Of a stretch of DNA of 64,000 nucleotides, positions 10,816 to 20,375 are shown piece after piece. Every line of letters starts with the position of its first letter. Positions within the stretch are counted from its first letter, which is position 1. The position numbers were made by a program, and so were the translations under genes. The notes below the pieces were generated by a model. It saw only the letters and a list, made by a program, of their open reading frames with translations, searched no databases and had not been told where the DNA came from. Source of the DNA: Leucobacter sp. wl10 (lineage in GTDB: Bacteria > Actinomycetota > Actinomycetes > Actinomycetales > Microbacteriaceae); NCBI RefSeq assembly GCF_003569785.1, contig NZ_KZ983987.1, positions 205,852 to 269,851 of the forward strand, given 5' to 3'.

Positions 10816-12396
10816 ATGAGCAGTTCTCCTTCCCCCGCCCCCGCCGTCGTGATCGGTGCCGCCCCGCTGACCATCGCCGACGTCGTCGCCGTCGCCCGCG
10901 GCGGCGCGACCGTCGAACTTGCGGCCGAGGCGCTCCAGCGCGTCGCGGCGAGCTCGCGGATCATCTCAGAGCTCGCGAACGACAGCCGACCCCACTACGG
11001 GGTCTCCACGGGCTTCGGCGCCCTCGCCAAGGTGCAGATCCCGGCACCGAAGCGCCAGCAGCTGCAGCGCAGCCTCATCCGCTCCCATGCGGCGGGCGCC
11101 GGCCCCGAGGTGGAGTGCGAGGTGGTGCGCGCGCTGATGCTGCTGCGACTGAACACTCTCGCGAGCGGTCGCACGGGCGTGCGCCCCGCCGTGGTCGAGA
11201 CCTACGCCGCGATCCTCAACGCCGGCGTCACCCCGGTGGTGCACGAGTACGGCTCGCTCGGCTGCTCGGGCGACCTCAGCCCCCTCGCGCACTGCGCGCT
11301 CACGCTGATGGGCGAGGGCGAGGTGCGGGTGGATCGGGATCCGCACGCCGCGCCGGTGCCCGCCGCCGAGGCGCTCGCCGAGGCGGGCATCGAGCCCCTC
11401 GTGCTGGCCGAGAAGGAGGGGCTCGCCCTCATCAACGGCACCGACGGCATGCTCGGCATGCTCTGCCTCGCGCTCCACGACCTCACGGACCTGCTGAGCG
11501 TCGCCGACGTCGCGGCCGCCGCGAGCGTCGAGGCGCTCACCGGGACCGACGCCGTGTTCGCCGACGACCTGCAGGCGCTGCGCCCGCACCCGGGCCAGGC
11601 CGCCGCCGCGGCCAACATGCGCAGCGTGCTCGACGGCTCGGGCCTGATCCAGCGCCCGCGCGAGGGCGAGTTCACGCGCGTGCAGGACGCGTACTCGCTG
11701 CGCTGCGCCCCGCAGGTGCACGGCGCGGCCCGCGACACCGCCGACCACGCGGCCCGCGTCGCCGCGATCGAGCTGCGCTCCGCGATCGACAACCCCGTCG
11801 TCACCCTCGACGGCCGGGTCGAGTCGAACGGCAACTTCCACGGCGCCCCGGTCGCCTACGTGCTCGACTTCCTCGCCATCGCGGTCGCCGACCTCGCCTC
11901 GATCAGCGAGCGGCGCACCGACCGCTTCCTCGACGTGGCGCGCAACCACGGCCTGCCGCCGTTCCTCGCGGCCGACGCCGGCCTCGACTCCGGCCTCATG
12001 ATCGCGCAGTACACGGCGGCGGGCATCGTATCCGAGCTCAAGCGCCTCGCGGCGCCCGCCTCGGTCGACTCGATCCCGTCGTCGGCCATGCAGGAGGACC
12101 ACGTGTCGATGGGATGGGCCGCCGGGCGCAAGCTGCGCCGCGCGATCGACGGGCTGACCCGCGTGCTGGGCATCGAGCTGCTCGCCTCGACGCGTGCTCT
12201 CGACTTCCGCGCGGCGGCGGGCGAGGGAGCGCCCGCGCCGGCCACGGCGGCGGTGCACGCGCTGTTCCGCACGCGCGTCTCGGAACCCGACACCGACTCG
12301 TTCCTCTCACCGGCCATCGCGGCGGCCCACGACTTCGTGGCGAGCGGGGCCGTGCTCGCCGAGGCGGAGCGCGCGGTCGGCGTCCCGCTCGCATGA
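10816..12396 (+). CDS. hutH: histidine ammonia-lyase
   Basis: 526 residues. It deaminates L-histidine to urocanate. The MIO cofactor forms by cyclisation of a tripeptide, here Cys150-Ser151-Gly152 in GSLGCSGDLSPLAHC, where most families have Ala-Ser-Gly; I recall the CSG form from other actinobacterial HutH proteins. Also present are HYGVSTGFGAL, NGTDGMLGML, QDAYSLRCAPQVHGA and SIPSSAMQEDHVSMG. I begin at the ATG at 10816, since upstream sequence has no family similarity. Confidence 0.96.
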   Translation: MSSSPSPAPAVVIGAAPLTIADVVAVARGGATVELAAEALQRVAASSRIISELANDSRPHYGVSTGFGALAKVQIPAPKRQQLQRSLIRSHAAGAGPEVECEVVRALMLLRLNTLASGRTGVRPAVVETYAAILNAGVTPVVHEYGSLGCSGDLSPLAHCALTLMGEGEVRVDRDPHAAPVPAAEALAEAGIEPLVLAEKEGLALINGTDGMLGMLCLALHDLTDLLSVADVAAAASVEALTGTDAVFADDLQALRPHPGQAAAAANMRSVLDGSGLIQRPREGEFTRVQDAYSLRCAPQVHGAARDTADHAARVAAIELRSAIDNPVVTLDGRVESNGNFHGAPVAYVLDFLAIAVADLASISERRTDRFLDVARNHGLPPFLAADAGLDSGLMIAQYTAAGIVSELKRLAAPASVDSIPSSAMQEDHVSMGWAAGRKLRRAIDGLTRVLGIELLASTRALDFRAAAGEGAPAPATAAVHALFRTRVSEPDTDSFLSPAIAAAHDFVASGAVLAEAERAVGVPLA

Positions 12397-12448
12397 GTGG
12401 AGGCGATCCCGGGCCGGGCGATCCCGAGCCTGCTCGACCCGCATGCCC

Positions 12449-12506
12449 GCGAGAGTGGAGTTTCCCGGCTGTTTTCGCGGGATCGACCGGGAAACTCTAC
12501 TCTCGC
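12449..12506. terminator. 20-bp inverted repeat behind hutH
   Basis: Arms 12449-12468 and 12487-12506 match at 19 of 20 positions (GCGAGAGT/AGAGTTTCCCGG type) around an 18-nt loop. It lies between the hutH stop and the IclR promoter and probably ends the hutH mRNA. Confidence 0.65.
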
Positions 12507-12553
12507 AAGGGGCCAGAGGGGATGAGAGAGAGGGAGGTGGCGTCCGGAGCGGG

Positions 12554-12559
12554 TAGGCT
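12554..12559 (+). promoter_or_regulatory. -10 box of the IclR gene
   Basis: TAGGCT ends 6 nt before the GTG at 12566, so transcription should start at the initiation codon itself, giving a leaderless mRNA. Confidence 0.6.
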
Positions 12560-12565
12560 GCGAGC

Positions 12566-13348
12566 GTGAGCGCACCGAAGGTTCCGGCGGCCGATCAGAC
12601 GCTGCGGATTCTGAGCCTGCTGGCCGGATCCCGCGGCCCGATGGCGGCCAGCATGATCGCGAGCCGGCTCGAGCTGCCGCGATCCACCGTCTACCAGCTG
12701 CTCGCCGCGCTGCAGCAGCACGGCTTCGTGATGCACCTGCCGGAGGAGAAGCGGTACGGCCTCGGCATCGCCGCCGTCGAGCTGAGCTCGGCCTACGCGC
12801 GGCAGGAGCCGCTCGCGCGCATCGGCCGCCCGCTCGTGACGGCGCTGGTCGACCGGGTGCGCCAGAGCTGCCACCTCGCGGTGCCGCACGGCCGGGACGT
12901 GCTGTACGTCATCGAGGAGCGCGCGCCCGGCTCGCCCCACCTGGTCACCGACGTGGACGTGCGGCTGCCGATGCAGCTCACGGCGAGCGGGCGGGCGATC
13001 CTCGCCGCGCTGCCGAAGGCGCAGGTGCGCGCGCTGTTTCCGGATCGCGGCTCGTTCGTGCACCGTCACGCCGACGGCGCCGACGGCATCGATCGGTACT
13101 CGCGGCTGCGCGCGGTGCTCGACGAGACCCGGACGCGGGGCTTCGCGCTGGAGCTGGGCTCGGTGACGACCGGGCTGGCGTCCATCGGCGTGCCCGTGCT
13201 CGATCACCGCGGCTGGCCGGTGGCGGCGCTCGCGGTGACCTTCGCGGAGGGCGCGGTCGCCGAGGAGCGGTTCGCTGGTCTGGCCCGGGAGGTGCGCCGC
13301 ACGGCCGAGGCGCTCTCCGTCAGGATCCACGGCCGCGCCGCGAGCTGA
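12566..13348 (+). CDS. IclR family transcriptional regulator, probable hut regulator
   Basis: 260 residues. The N-terminal winged helix (about 10-70; LELPRSTVYQLLAALQQHGFV) is followed by the IclR effector domain (about 80-255; LTASGRAILAALPKAQVRALF and GLASIGVPVLDHRGWPVAALAVTF). The position just behind hutH and near hutG suggests control of histidine use. The effector is unknown. Probably translated from a leaderless mRNA. Confidence 0.9.
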   Translation: MSAPKVPAADQTLRILSLLAGSRGPMAASMIASRLELPRSTVYQLLAALQQHGFVMHLPEEKRYGLGIAAVELSSAYARQEPLARIGRPLVTALVDRVRQSCHLAVPHGRDVLYVIEERAPGSPHLVTDVDVRLPMQLTASGRAILAALPKAQVRALFPDRGSFVHRHADGADGIDRYSRLRAVLDETRTRGFALELGSVTTGLASIGVPVLDHRGWPVAALAVTFAEGAVAEERFAGLAREVRRTAEALSVRIHGRAAS

Positions 13349-13563
13349 TCCGGCCACCGCGCCCGCACGACTGCCGCTCCGACCGAGGGCGCCCGCCCCG
13401 CTCGATGCGCCGAGACGCCCGAAGACCGCGCGATCCCGGTGGCGTCCCGGCGCGAAGCCGGGAGTAACACGCCTGGGCGGCGGCGCGCGAGCAGGATAGG
13501 TTGAGGTTCGGAGGCGGCCGCCCGAGCGGGGGCCGGAGATCACCGGGAGCGAAGGGGGCGGAG

Positions 13564-14362
13564 ATGGCGACGAACGCGGAGACGGCGCGGCGGGCCGCAG
13601 AGCCGGCGGAGGGCGGTTTCGAGGCGGACTGGCGGGAGTGGCAGCGGCAGCGGTTCGAGGCCGTCGCCGCGCCGTACGGCCCGGCGGCGCTGACGCTCAC
13701 GCACTGGTTGACCGACGAGCCGCGGGAGGCGCCCGGGCTGACGGGGAGGTGGCGGTCGCGCGGCGGGAGCATCGTCGGCACCGGCCTCGCCGCCGGCGAG
13801 TACGCGCGGCTCGACGGCGCGCCCGTGGAGGACGAGGCGGTGGTGGCGGCGGGCGGCGAGCTGCGGGCCGGGGAGCGCGCGATCCGCCGCTTCGAGCGAG
13901 ACGGCAAGATCGCGCTGCGCGTCTTCGACCCCGCGGACGAGAGGCGCGCGCCTGCGCGGGATCGAGGCGTACGCGCCGCACGAGGCGTGGCGCCTCGGCG
14001 CGCGGTTCGACCCCGAGGCCGCGGAGCGGCGGATCGAACTCGTCGATGGATACGTGGCGACGCGGGAGACCTCCGGCTCGGTGGTGTTCGAGCTCGACGG
14101 CGTCGAGCGGAGGCTGACCGGCACGCTGGGCCCCGGCGGGATCACGGTGGTGTTCGGCGACGCCACAAACGGTGCCGAGAGCTACGGGTTCCGCTTCGTC
14201 GTCGCCCCGCTGCCTGACGATCGGGGCGCCACCGTGATCGACTTCAACCGCGCCTTCCTGCCTCCGTGCGCGTTCAGCGACCAGTTCGTGTGCCCGCTTC
14301 CCACGCCGGAGAACCGGCTGCCGGTGCCGATCCGGGCGGGCGAGCGCCTGGTGCGTCGGTAG
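13564..14362 (+). pseudogene. DUF1684 family protein, frameshifted
   Basis: The first part runs in one frame from ATG 13564 (SD GAAGGGGGCGG) to about 13945 (ending IALRVFDPADE). The family sequence then continues one base further on in the next frame: LRGIEAYAPHEAWRLGARF, later FRFVVAP, DFNRAFLPPCAFSDQFVCPLP and PENRLPVPI, to the stop at 14362. Removing one base in the run GAGAGGCGCGCGCC would restore a protein of about 265 residues. Both halves match DUF1684, whose function is unknown. This is either a recent pseudogene or a sequencing or assembly error in a GC repeat. Confidence 0.8.
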
Positions 14363-14469
14363 GGCTGCCGCGAAGGACCCGGGATCGGCGGGGTCGTGTC
14401 GAGGCGGGGCCCTGCGTGCCGGGCGGGCCCGAGTGCCGGGCGGCGGGCGGTTCGCACGGCTCGATCATG

Positions 14470-14634
14470 TAGAATGATGAGCTGTACTTCGGCGAGGGGC
14501 GCTCAGCGCCCGTGATCGACGCGGGACGGACTGCCTCAGCGGGCCATCTTGCTGCGTTGCAACGCAAGTGCGAGACACCAATCCTGGCGGCACGGCCGCC
14601 CTCATTGGGCGAGAGCCCGCAAGGAGAGAACACC
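14470..14634 (+). promoter_or_regulatory. rplY promoter and structured 5' leader
   Basis: TAGAAT at 14470-14475 is a good -10 box. It is followed by a leader of about 150 nt with the hairpin GGGCGC-TCA-GCGCCC (14497-14511), the palindrome TGCGTTGCAACGCA (14553-14566) and AAGGAGAG before the ATG. The length and structure suggest translational control of L25, which binds 5S rRNA; this is inference. Confidence 0.55.
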
Positions 14635-15228
14635 ATGAGCGAGACCAATCAGCTGGTCGCCACCGTCCGCGAGAGCTTCGGCAAGGGCGCGGCCCGCAAG
14701 CTGCGCGCCACGGGCCAGACCCCGGCCGTCGTCTACGGCCACGGCACCGACCCCGTGCACATCGCCGTCGAGACCCACCCGCTGAGCCTCATCGTGCGCC
14801 ACGCGAACGCGCTCATCGAGCTCGACATCGCGGGCAAGCCGCAGCTCGTGCTCGTCAAGGACGTGCAGAAGGATCCGGTGCGCCAGATCATCGAGCACGT
14901 CGACCTGCTCGTCGTGAAGAAGGGCGAGACCGTCGACGTCGAGGTGCCGGTGCACGTCGCGGGCGAGTCGTTCCCGGGCACCAACGCGCTGCAAGAGCTC
15001 AACACGCTGCACCTCAGCGTGCCCGCGACCGCCATCCCGGAGCACGTCGAGGTGAGCGTGGAGGGCCTCGAGGAGGGCGCGCAGATCCTCGCCGGCGCCG
15101 TCGAGCTGCCGAAGGGCGCGACGCTGCTGACGGATGCCGAGCAGCTCGTCGTGCACGTGGTGGTGCCGCGCGCCGCCGCCGCCGATGACGAGGCGGAGGA
15201 GACGGCCGAGGAAACGGCCGCCGAGTAG
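14635..15228 (+). CDS. rplY: 50S ribosomal protein L25/general stress protein Ctc
   Basis: 197 residues, the long CTC/TL5 form. The N-terminal 5S rRNA-binding domain (about 1-95; SFGKGAARKLRATGQTPAVVYG) is joined to a C-terminal TL5 beta domain (about 100-180), with an acidic Glu/Ala tail (ADDEAEETAEETAAE). A terminator lies 15 nt behind the stop. pth next door is the usual ctc-pth gene order of actinobacteria. Confidence 0.96.
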   Translation: MSETNQLVATVRESFGKGAARKLRATGQTPAVVYGHGTDPVHIAVETHPLSLIVRHANALIELDIAGKPQLVLVKDVQKDPVRQIIEHVDLLVVKKGETVDVEVPVHVAGESFPGTNALQELNTLHLSVPATAIPEHVEVSVEGLEEGAQILAGAVELPKGATLLTDAEQLVVHVVVPRAAAADDEAEETAEETAAE

Positions 15229-15242
15229 TCGACCGCGATTCT

Positions 15243-15278
15243 CGGGCCCGTCGCAGCAGCACCTGCTCGACGGGCCCG
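15243..15278 (+). terminator. hairpin between rplY and pth
   Basis: CGGGCCCGTCG (15243-15253) and CGACGGGCCCG (15268-15278) form a perfect 11-bp stem with a 14-nt loop, followed by TT. It probably ends or attenuates the rplY transcript ahead of pth. Confidence 0.7.
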
Positions 15279-15301
15279 TTCGCGTTCTGCGAGGATGATC
15301 G

Positions 15302-15928
15302 ATGTTCTGGCGCAAGCGGAGGAAAACGGAGGATCGCGTGGCGGCTGACAGCTGGCTCGTCGTCGGCCTGGGCAACCCCGGGGCGCAGTACGAGGCGACA
15401 CGGCACAACGTGGGGCAGATGGCGCTCGACGTGCTCGCCGACCGCATGGGCGCGCGGTTCTCGTCGCACAGGACGGGGGCGCGGATCGCCGACGGACGCG
15501 TGCGCCCGGGCGGGCCGAGGCTGATCCTCGCGAAGTCCAACGGCTACATGAACGCCTCGGGCGGCCCCGTCTCGGCCCTCGCCAGGTACTTCGACGTGCC
15601 GCCCGCCCGCGTCGTCGTGATCCACGACGAGCTCGACCTGCCGTTCGACACCCTCAGGCTGAAGCAGGGCGGCGGCCACGGCGGTCACAACGGTCTGCGC
15701 GACATCGCGAAGGCGCTCGGCACGCCCGACTTCCTGCGAGTGCGGGTGGGCATCGGTCGCCCGCCCGGGCAGCAGGACGCGGCGGACTACGTGCTGCGGC
15801 CCTTCGGGTCGGGGGAGCGGGGCGCGCTGCCGGTGCTGCTCGAGGACGCCGCCGACGCGGCGGAGTCGCTCGTCGACGAGGGGCTGCTCGCGGCGCAGCA
15901 GCGTTTTCACGGGCGGGCCGCCAGGTGA
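15302..15928 (+). CDS. pth: peptidyl-tRNA hydrolase
   Basis: 208 residues. It releases peptides from tRNAs dropped by ribosomes. The core begins at WLVVGLGNPGAQYEATRHNVG with the catalytic His, followed by SNGYMNASG, HDELDLPF and GGGHGGHNGLRDI. About 13 residues (FWRKRRKTEDRVA) precede the core; a GTG further in would remove most of them. The stop overlaps the mfd start by 4 nt. Confidence 0.95.
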   Translation: MFWRKRRKTEDRVAADSWLVVGLGNPGAQYEATRHNVGQMALDVLADRMGARFSSHRTGARIADGRVRPGGPRLILAKSNGYMNASGGPVSALARYFDVPPARVVVIHDELDLPFDTLRLKQGGGHGGHNGLRDIAKALGTPDFLRVRVGIGRPPGQQDAADYVLRPFGSGERGALPVLLEDAADAAESLVDEGLLAAQQRFHGRAAR

Positions 15929-18900
15929 CGCTGCGCGGGATCGATCGTCTGCTCGAGGCCTCGCCGTCGTTCGCGGGGGCGCTCGATGCGAGCGGATCCG
16001 ACGCCGAGTTCTCGGTGGCCGAGGGCCTGCGAGCGCCGCTCATCGCGGGGCTGCTGCGTCGTCGCCGCGAGGCGGGGGATCGGGGCGCCCTGCTGGTGAT
16101 CGCGGCGACGAGCCGCGAGGCCGACGCGCTGCGCTCGGCGCTCGCCTCGCTCGTGCCGGAGGCCGTGACGGCCGAGTTCCCCGCCTGGGAGACGCTGCCC
16201 CACGAACGGCTGAGCCCGAGCGCCGAGACCGTCGGGCGCCGCGCCGAGGCCCTGCGGCTGCTGCGCGAGCACTCCGGATCTGCGCCGCTCATCCTCGTGG
16301 CCTCGGTGCGCGCCGCCCTGCAACCGGTGTCGCCGCACGCGGCGCGCGCCGAGCCGCTCGTGCTGGTCGCGGGCGAGGAGGCGGAGGCGCGCGGCGAGCT
16401 CGGGCTCGAGGCCGTCGCGCGCGAGCTGGTGCTGCGGGCCTACACCCGCGTGGACATGGTGACGCGCCGCGGGGAGTTCGCCGTTCGCGGCGGGATCCTC
16501 GACGTGTTCCCGCCCACGGCGGAGCAGGCGCTCCGGGTCGACTTCTTCGGCGACGAGGTCGACCAGATCCGGCGCTTCGCGGTCTCCGATCAGCGCAGCG
16601 CGGGCGATCCGCTGCCCGAGCTGGAGCTGTGGCCGGCGCGGGAGCTGCTGCTCACGGACGAGGTGCGCGCTCGGGCGGGCGAGCTGCTGCGGGACTCTTC
16701 TGCGCTGGCCGGGGCTGTGGCCCCGGCGCAGAAAACGGAGGAACGCTCCGCGTTCTCATCACAGTTCTCTGCGCTGCTCGAGAAGATGAGCCAGGGCATC
16801 CCGGTCGAGGGCATGGAGAGCCTGCTGCCGCAGCTGGTGCCCGGACTCCGGCCACTGACCGCGCTGCTGCCCGACGGCGGCGCCGTGCTGGTCGCCTCTC
16901 CCGAGCGCGTGGCGGGGCGCGCCGTGAGCCTGGCCGAGACCAACCGCGAGTTTCTCGAAGCGGCCTGGAGCGCGGCCACCGCGGGCGCCGACGCGCCGGT
17001 GCCGACCGACGACAGCGGCATGCTGTCGATCGCCGAACTGCGGGCGACCTCGCGCGGACGCCCGTGGTGGACGGTGTCGACCTTCGTCGCGGGGGAGGAC
17101 GAGGCGCCGTCGGTCGACCCGCTCGCCATCGACGTGGCGGGAGCCCGCTTCCCGCGCCCGGCGAGCGGTGCCGACGCGACGGGCTCCGCGATCCGCCTCT
17201 TCTCCGATCGTTTGCGCGAGGGCTGGCGCGTGATCGTCACGGCGCAGGGAGCGGGGCTCGTGGAGCGCGCGCGCGACGTGCTCGCCGAGGCCGGCGCCGC
17301 CGCCCGCATGGTCGACGAGCTGCCCGAGCGGCTCGAGAGAGGCGTCGTCTACCTCGTCGTCGGCACCGCGTGGTCGGGCTTCGAGAGCGCCGAGGCGGAG
17401 CTGCTGCTGGCCACCGAGGCCGAGTTCTTCGGCCGTTCGGTGGGGTCGCAGGCCGCGAGCGGCCAGAAGCTCGCGAAGCGGCGCGGCAGGAACGTGGTGG
17501 ATCCGCTGCAGCTCGTGGCCGGCGACTACGTGGTGCACGAGACGCACGGCATCGGGCGGTTCGTCGAGCTCACGCAGCGCATGGTGCCGACCGGGCCTTC
17601 GGCGGGCACGGGAGCCGGGAAGGGCAAGGCGCTGCGCGAGTACCTGGTGCTCGAGTACGCCTCGACGAAGCGCGGCATGCCCCGGGACAAGCTCTACGTG
17701 CCCACCGACCAGCTCGACCAGCTGTCGCGCTACGTCGGCGGTGAGGCCCCCGCGCTCTCGAAGATGGGCGGCAGCGACTGGGCCAACGCGAAGAAGAAGG
17801 CCCGCAAGGCCGTGCGCGACATCGCGGTCGAGCTGGTCAAGCTCTACTCGGCCCGCGTCGCATCGAAGGGGCACGCCTTCTCGCCCGACACCCCGTGGCA
17901 GCACGAGCTCGAAGAGGCCTTCCCCTACGCCGAGACCCTCGACCAGCTCACCACCATCGACGAGGTGAAGCGGGACATGGAGCGGCCGATCCCCATGGAC
18001 CGCCTCATCGCGGGCGACGTGGGCTTCGGCAAGACCGAGGTGGCCGTGCGCGCCGCGTTCAAGGCGGTGCAGGACGGCAAGCAGGTCGCCATGCTGGTGC
18101 CGACGACGCTGCTCGTGAACCAGCACCTCGAGACGTTCCAGGACCGCTTCGCGGGCTTCCCGGTGCGCCTCCGTGCGCTCAGCCGCTTCCAGAGCGACCG
18201 GGAGGCGCGGGACACGACCGAGGGTCTCGCCGCGGGCACGGTCGACGTGGTCATCGGCACCCACAGGCTGCTCTCCGAGAGCATCGTCTACAAGGATCTG
18301 GGCCTCCTCATCATCGACGAGGAGCAGCGCTTCGGCGTCGAGCACAAGGACGCGCTGAAGAAGCTCAAGACGGGCGTCGACATCCTCGCGATGAGCGCGA
18401 CGCCGATCCCTCGCACCCTCGAGATGGCGGTGACCGGCATCCGCGAGATGTCGACGCTCGCCACACCGCCCGAGGACCGGCACCCGATCCTCACCTTCGT
18501 CGGGCCGCGCAGCGACAAGCAGATCACGGCCGCGATCCGCCGCGAGATGCTGCGCGAGGGGCAGGTGTTCTTCGTGCACAACCGCGTGCAGTCGATCGGT
18601 CGCGTCGCGGCGCGCATCTCCGAGCTCGTGCCCGAGGCGCGAGTGGCGGTCGCGCACGGCCGGCTGGGGGAGCACCAGCTGGAGCAGGTGGTCCAGGACT
18701 TCTGGGAGCGCAGGTTCGACGTGCTCGTGTCGACCACCATCATCGAGACCGGGCTCGACATCTCCAACGCCAACACGATCATCATCGACTCGGCCGACAA
18801 GTACGGGCTCAGTCAGCTGCACCAGCTGCGCGGTCGCGTGGGGCGCAGCCGCGAGCGCGCCTACGCCTACTTCCTCTACGACCCGGACAGGCCGCTCACC

Positions 18901-19623
18901 GAGCACGCGCACGAGCGGCTCGAGACGCTCGCGACCAACAACGAGCTCGGCTCGGGCATGCAGGTGGCGCTCAAGGACCTCGAGTTGCGCGGGGCGGGCA
19001 ACCTGCTGGGCGGCGAGCAGTCGGGGCACATCGCCGGCGTCGGCTTCGATCTGTACCTGCGCATGATCGGCGAGGCCGTCAGCACCTTCAAGGGAGAGGA
19101 GTCGACGGGCCCCGTCGAGCTGGTGCTCGAGCTGCCGGTCGACGCGCACATCCCCGAGGAGTACGTGGAGAGCGAGCGGCTGCGCCTCGAGGCGTACCAG
19201 AAGTTCTCGGCCGCCTCGCACCCGCAGGCGCCTGAGGACCACGTCGAGCTCGTGCTCGAGGAGCTCGCCGACCGCTACGGTGAGCCGCCGGCCGAGGTGC
19301 AGCGACTCGCCGCCGTCTCGGCCCTGCGACGCCGCGCCGCGAAGCTCGGCCTCTCGAAGGTCGTCGCCGCGGGCCCGGCGCTGCGCGTCGAGCCGGTCAA
19401 GCTGCTCGACTCGCGTCGCATGCGCATGAACCGCATGTACCCCGGCGCGCGCTACACCGAGGCGACGCGGACGCTGCAGATCCCGCTGCCGGGCGGCACC
19501 GCGTCGTCGCGCAGTCCGCTTGCGGGCGTGGGGCAGCGCCGGACCGGCGATGAGGGCGACATCGTCGCCTGGACGGGCCGGGCGCTCGCGACGCTGCTCG
19601 AGGAGGATCCGCCGGCGGCGTGA
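15925..19623 (+). CDS. mfd: transcription-repair coupling factor Mfd
   Basis: 1232 residues. Mfd removes RNA polymerase stalled at DNA lesions and recruits UvrA. Domain order: UvrB-like N-terminus (1-340; TAEFPAWETLPHERLSPS), the RNA polymerase-interacting domain (about 530-600; GDYVVHETHGIGRFVEL), a RecG-like motor with Walker A GDVGFGKTE near 695 and DEEQRFG near 797, HQLRGRVGRS, and the TRCF C-terminal domain. Residues about 258-283 are an unusual Ala/Ser/Gln-rich insert whose DNA contains two inverted repeats (16698-16774). The GTG start overlaps the pth stop. Confidence 0.97.
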   Translation: MTLRGIDRLLEASPSFAGALDASGSDAEFSVAEGLRAPLIAGLLRRRREAGDRGALLVIAATSREADALRSALASLVPEAVTAEFPAWETLPHERLSPSAETVGRRAEALRLLREHSGSAPLILVASVRAALQPVSPHAARAEPLVLVAGEEAEARGELGLEAVARELVLRAYTRVDMVTRRGEFAVRGGILDVFPPTAEQALRVDFFGDEVDQIRRFAVSDQRSAGDPLPELELWPARELLLTDEVRARAGELLRDSSALAGAVAPAQKTEERSAFSSQFSALLEKMSQGIPVEGMESLLPQLVPGLRPLTALLPDGGAVLVASPERVAGRAVSLAETNREFLEAAWSAATAGADAPVPTDDSGMLSIAELRATSRGRPWWTVSTFVAGEDEAPSVDPLAIDVAGARFPRPASGADATGSAIRLFSDRLREGWRVIVTAQGAGLVERARDVLAEAGAAARMVDELPERLERGVVYLVVGTAWSGFESAEAELLLATEAEFFGRSVGSQAASGQKLAKRRGRNVVDPLQLVAGDYVVHETHGIGRFVELTQRMVPTGPSAGTGAGKGKALREYLVLEYASTKRGMPRDKLYVPTDQLDQLSRYVGGEAPALSKMGGSDWANAKKKARKAVRDIAVELVKLYSARVASKGHAFSPDTPWQHELEEAFPYAETLDQLTTIDEVKRDMERPIPMDRLIAGDVGFGKTEVAVRAAFKAVQDGKQVAMLVPTTLLVNQHLETFQDRFAGFPVRLRALSRFQSDREARDTTEGLAAGTVDVVIGTHRLLSESIVYKDLGLLIIDEEQRFGVEHKDALKKLKTGVDILAMSATPIPRTLEMAVTGIREMSTLATPPEDRHPILTFVGPRSDKQITAAIRREMLREGQVFFVHNRVQSIGRVAARISELVPEARVAVAHGRLGEHQLEQVVQDFWERRFDVLVSTTIIETGLDISNANTIIIDSADKYGLSQLHQLRGRVGRSRERAYAYFLYDPDRPLTEHAHERLETLATNNELGSGMQVALKDLELRGAGNLLGGEQSGHIAGVGFDLYLRMIGEAVSTFKGEESTGPVELVLELPVDAHIPEEYVESERLRLEAYQKFSAASHPQAPEDHVELVLEELADRYGEPPAEVQRLAAVSALRRRAAKLGLSKVVAAGPALRVEPVKLLDSRRMRMNRMYPGARYTEATRTLQIPLPGGTASSRSPLAGVGQRRTGDEGDIVAWTGRALATLLEEDPPAA

Positions 19624-19650
19624 CGCGGCTCCCGTGCGCACTCGCTGATC

Positions 19651-19713
19651 GCGCAAGGGGACGAGGATCGGGGCCTGAAGCTCGGCCAGACCTCGATCCG
19701 CGTCCCCTTGCGC
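19651..19713. terminator. 20-bp inverted repeat between convergent mfd and lipoprotein
   Basis: Arms 19651-19670 (GCGCAAGGGGACGAGGATCG) and 19694-19713 pair at 19 of 20 positions with a 23-nt loop. It lies between converging stops and probably serves both strands. Confidence 0.65.
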
Positions 19714-19725
19714 TGGGAAGGGCGC

Positions 19726-20208
19726 TCAGCCCGCGTTGCAGGTCTTCTGCAGGTTCTGACCGGCCTTCGTCAGCGAATCGGCCTGACCCTGCACCTTCGT
19801 GCTGAGCTCCTGCGCCTGCGTCTGCATCTCGTCGAGCTTGGCCATCGCCTCGGGGTCGGTCGGATCGATGCTGCTCATGTCGGGCATCTTGAAGTCCTTC
19901 ATGGTGGCGCTGAGCGCCGAGAACTCGTCGCTGACCTTCTTCAGCGCGGTCGAGACCTCCTCGTTGGTGACCTTCCCCTGGGCCTCCTTGAGTGCCGCGT
20001 TGATCGGGTCGAACATGGTGGACATGTCGCCCTTGCCGGACATCGCGTCGCTCATGAGGCCCTGCATTTTGCTGGTCGCATCATTGACTGTCGAGTTCGC
20101 GACCTTGCACGCCTCGGCGACGCTCTGCCCGCCCGAGCATGATGCGAGGCCGAACACGAGCCCGGCTGCGGCTAGGATCGCTCCGGTGCGGCGAACGGTC
20201 GAGTTCAT
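19726..20208 (-). CDS. secreted lipoprotein, tandem paralogue A
   Basis: 160 residues. The signal peptide ends in a lipobox (GLASC). The mature part is helical and polar, with Lys/Glu/Gln heptad-like spacing and two further cysteines, one soon after the anchor (EACKVA) and one at the extreme C-terminus (GQNLQKTCNAG), which could form a disulfide. It shares the pattern DPI-N-AL-EA, PDMSSID and GQNLQ with the lipoprotein upstream. Function unknown. Confidence 0.82.
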   Translation of the reverse strand: MNSTVRRTGAILAAAGLVFGLASCSGGQSVAEACKVANSTVNDATSKMQGLMSDAMSGKGDMSTMFDPINAALKEAQGKVTNEEVSTALKKVSDEFSALSATMKDFKMPDMSSIDPTDPEAMAKLDEMQTQAQELSTKVQGQADSLTKAGQNLQKTCNAG

Positions 20209-20375
20209 AAGTTGATTCCTTCCCCCTGTGTGATGGGCGCCCGACCGGGCGCCCCGGGAAGTCTATCGAGCCGTGGCGCGAGATTCGAAACCGCGACCGC
20301 GGGCCGCAGAGCCGGAGTCGTTGCGGATCGGCCCTGCGGCGGGCGATCACGGCACGGGCGGCCCGGCCGCGCCCC

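Noticed and set aside
16759..19656. 965-codon minus-strand frame opposite mfd
   Set aside because: Long only because of GC content; the plus strand encodes Mfd with all motifs.
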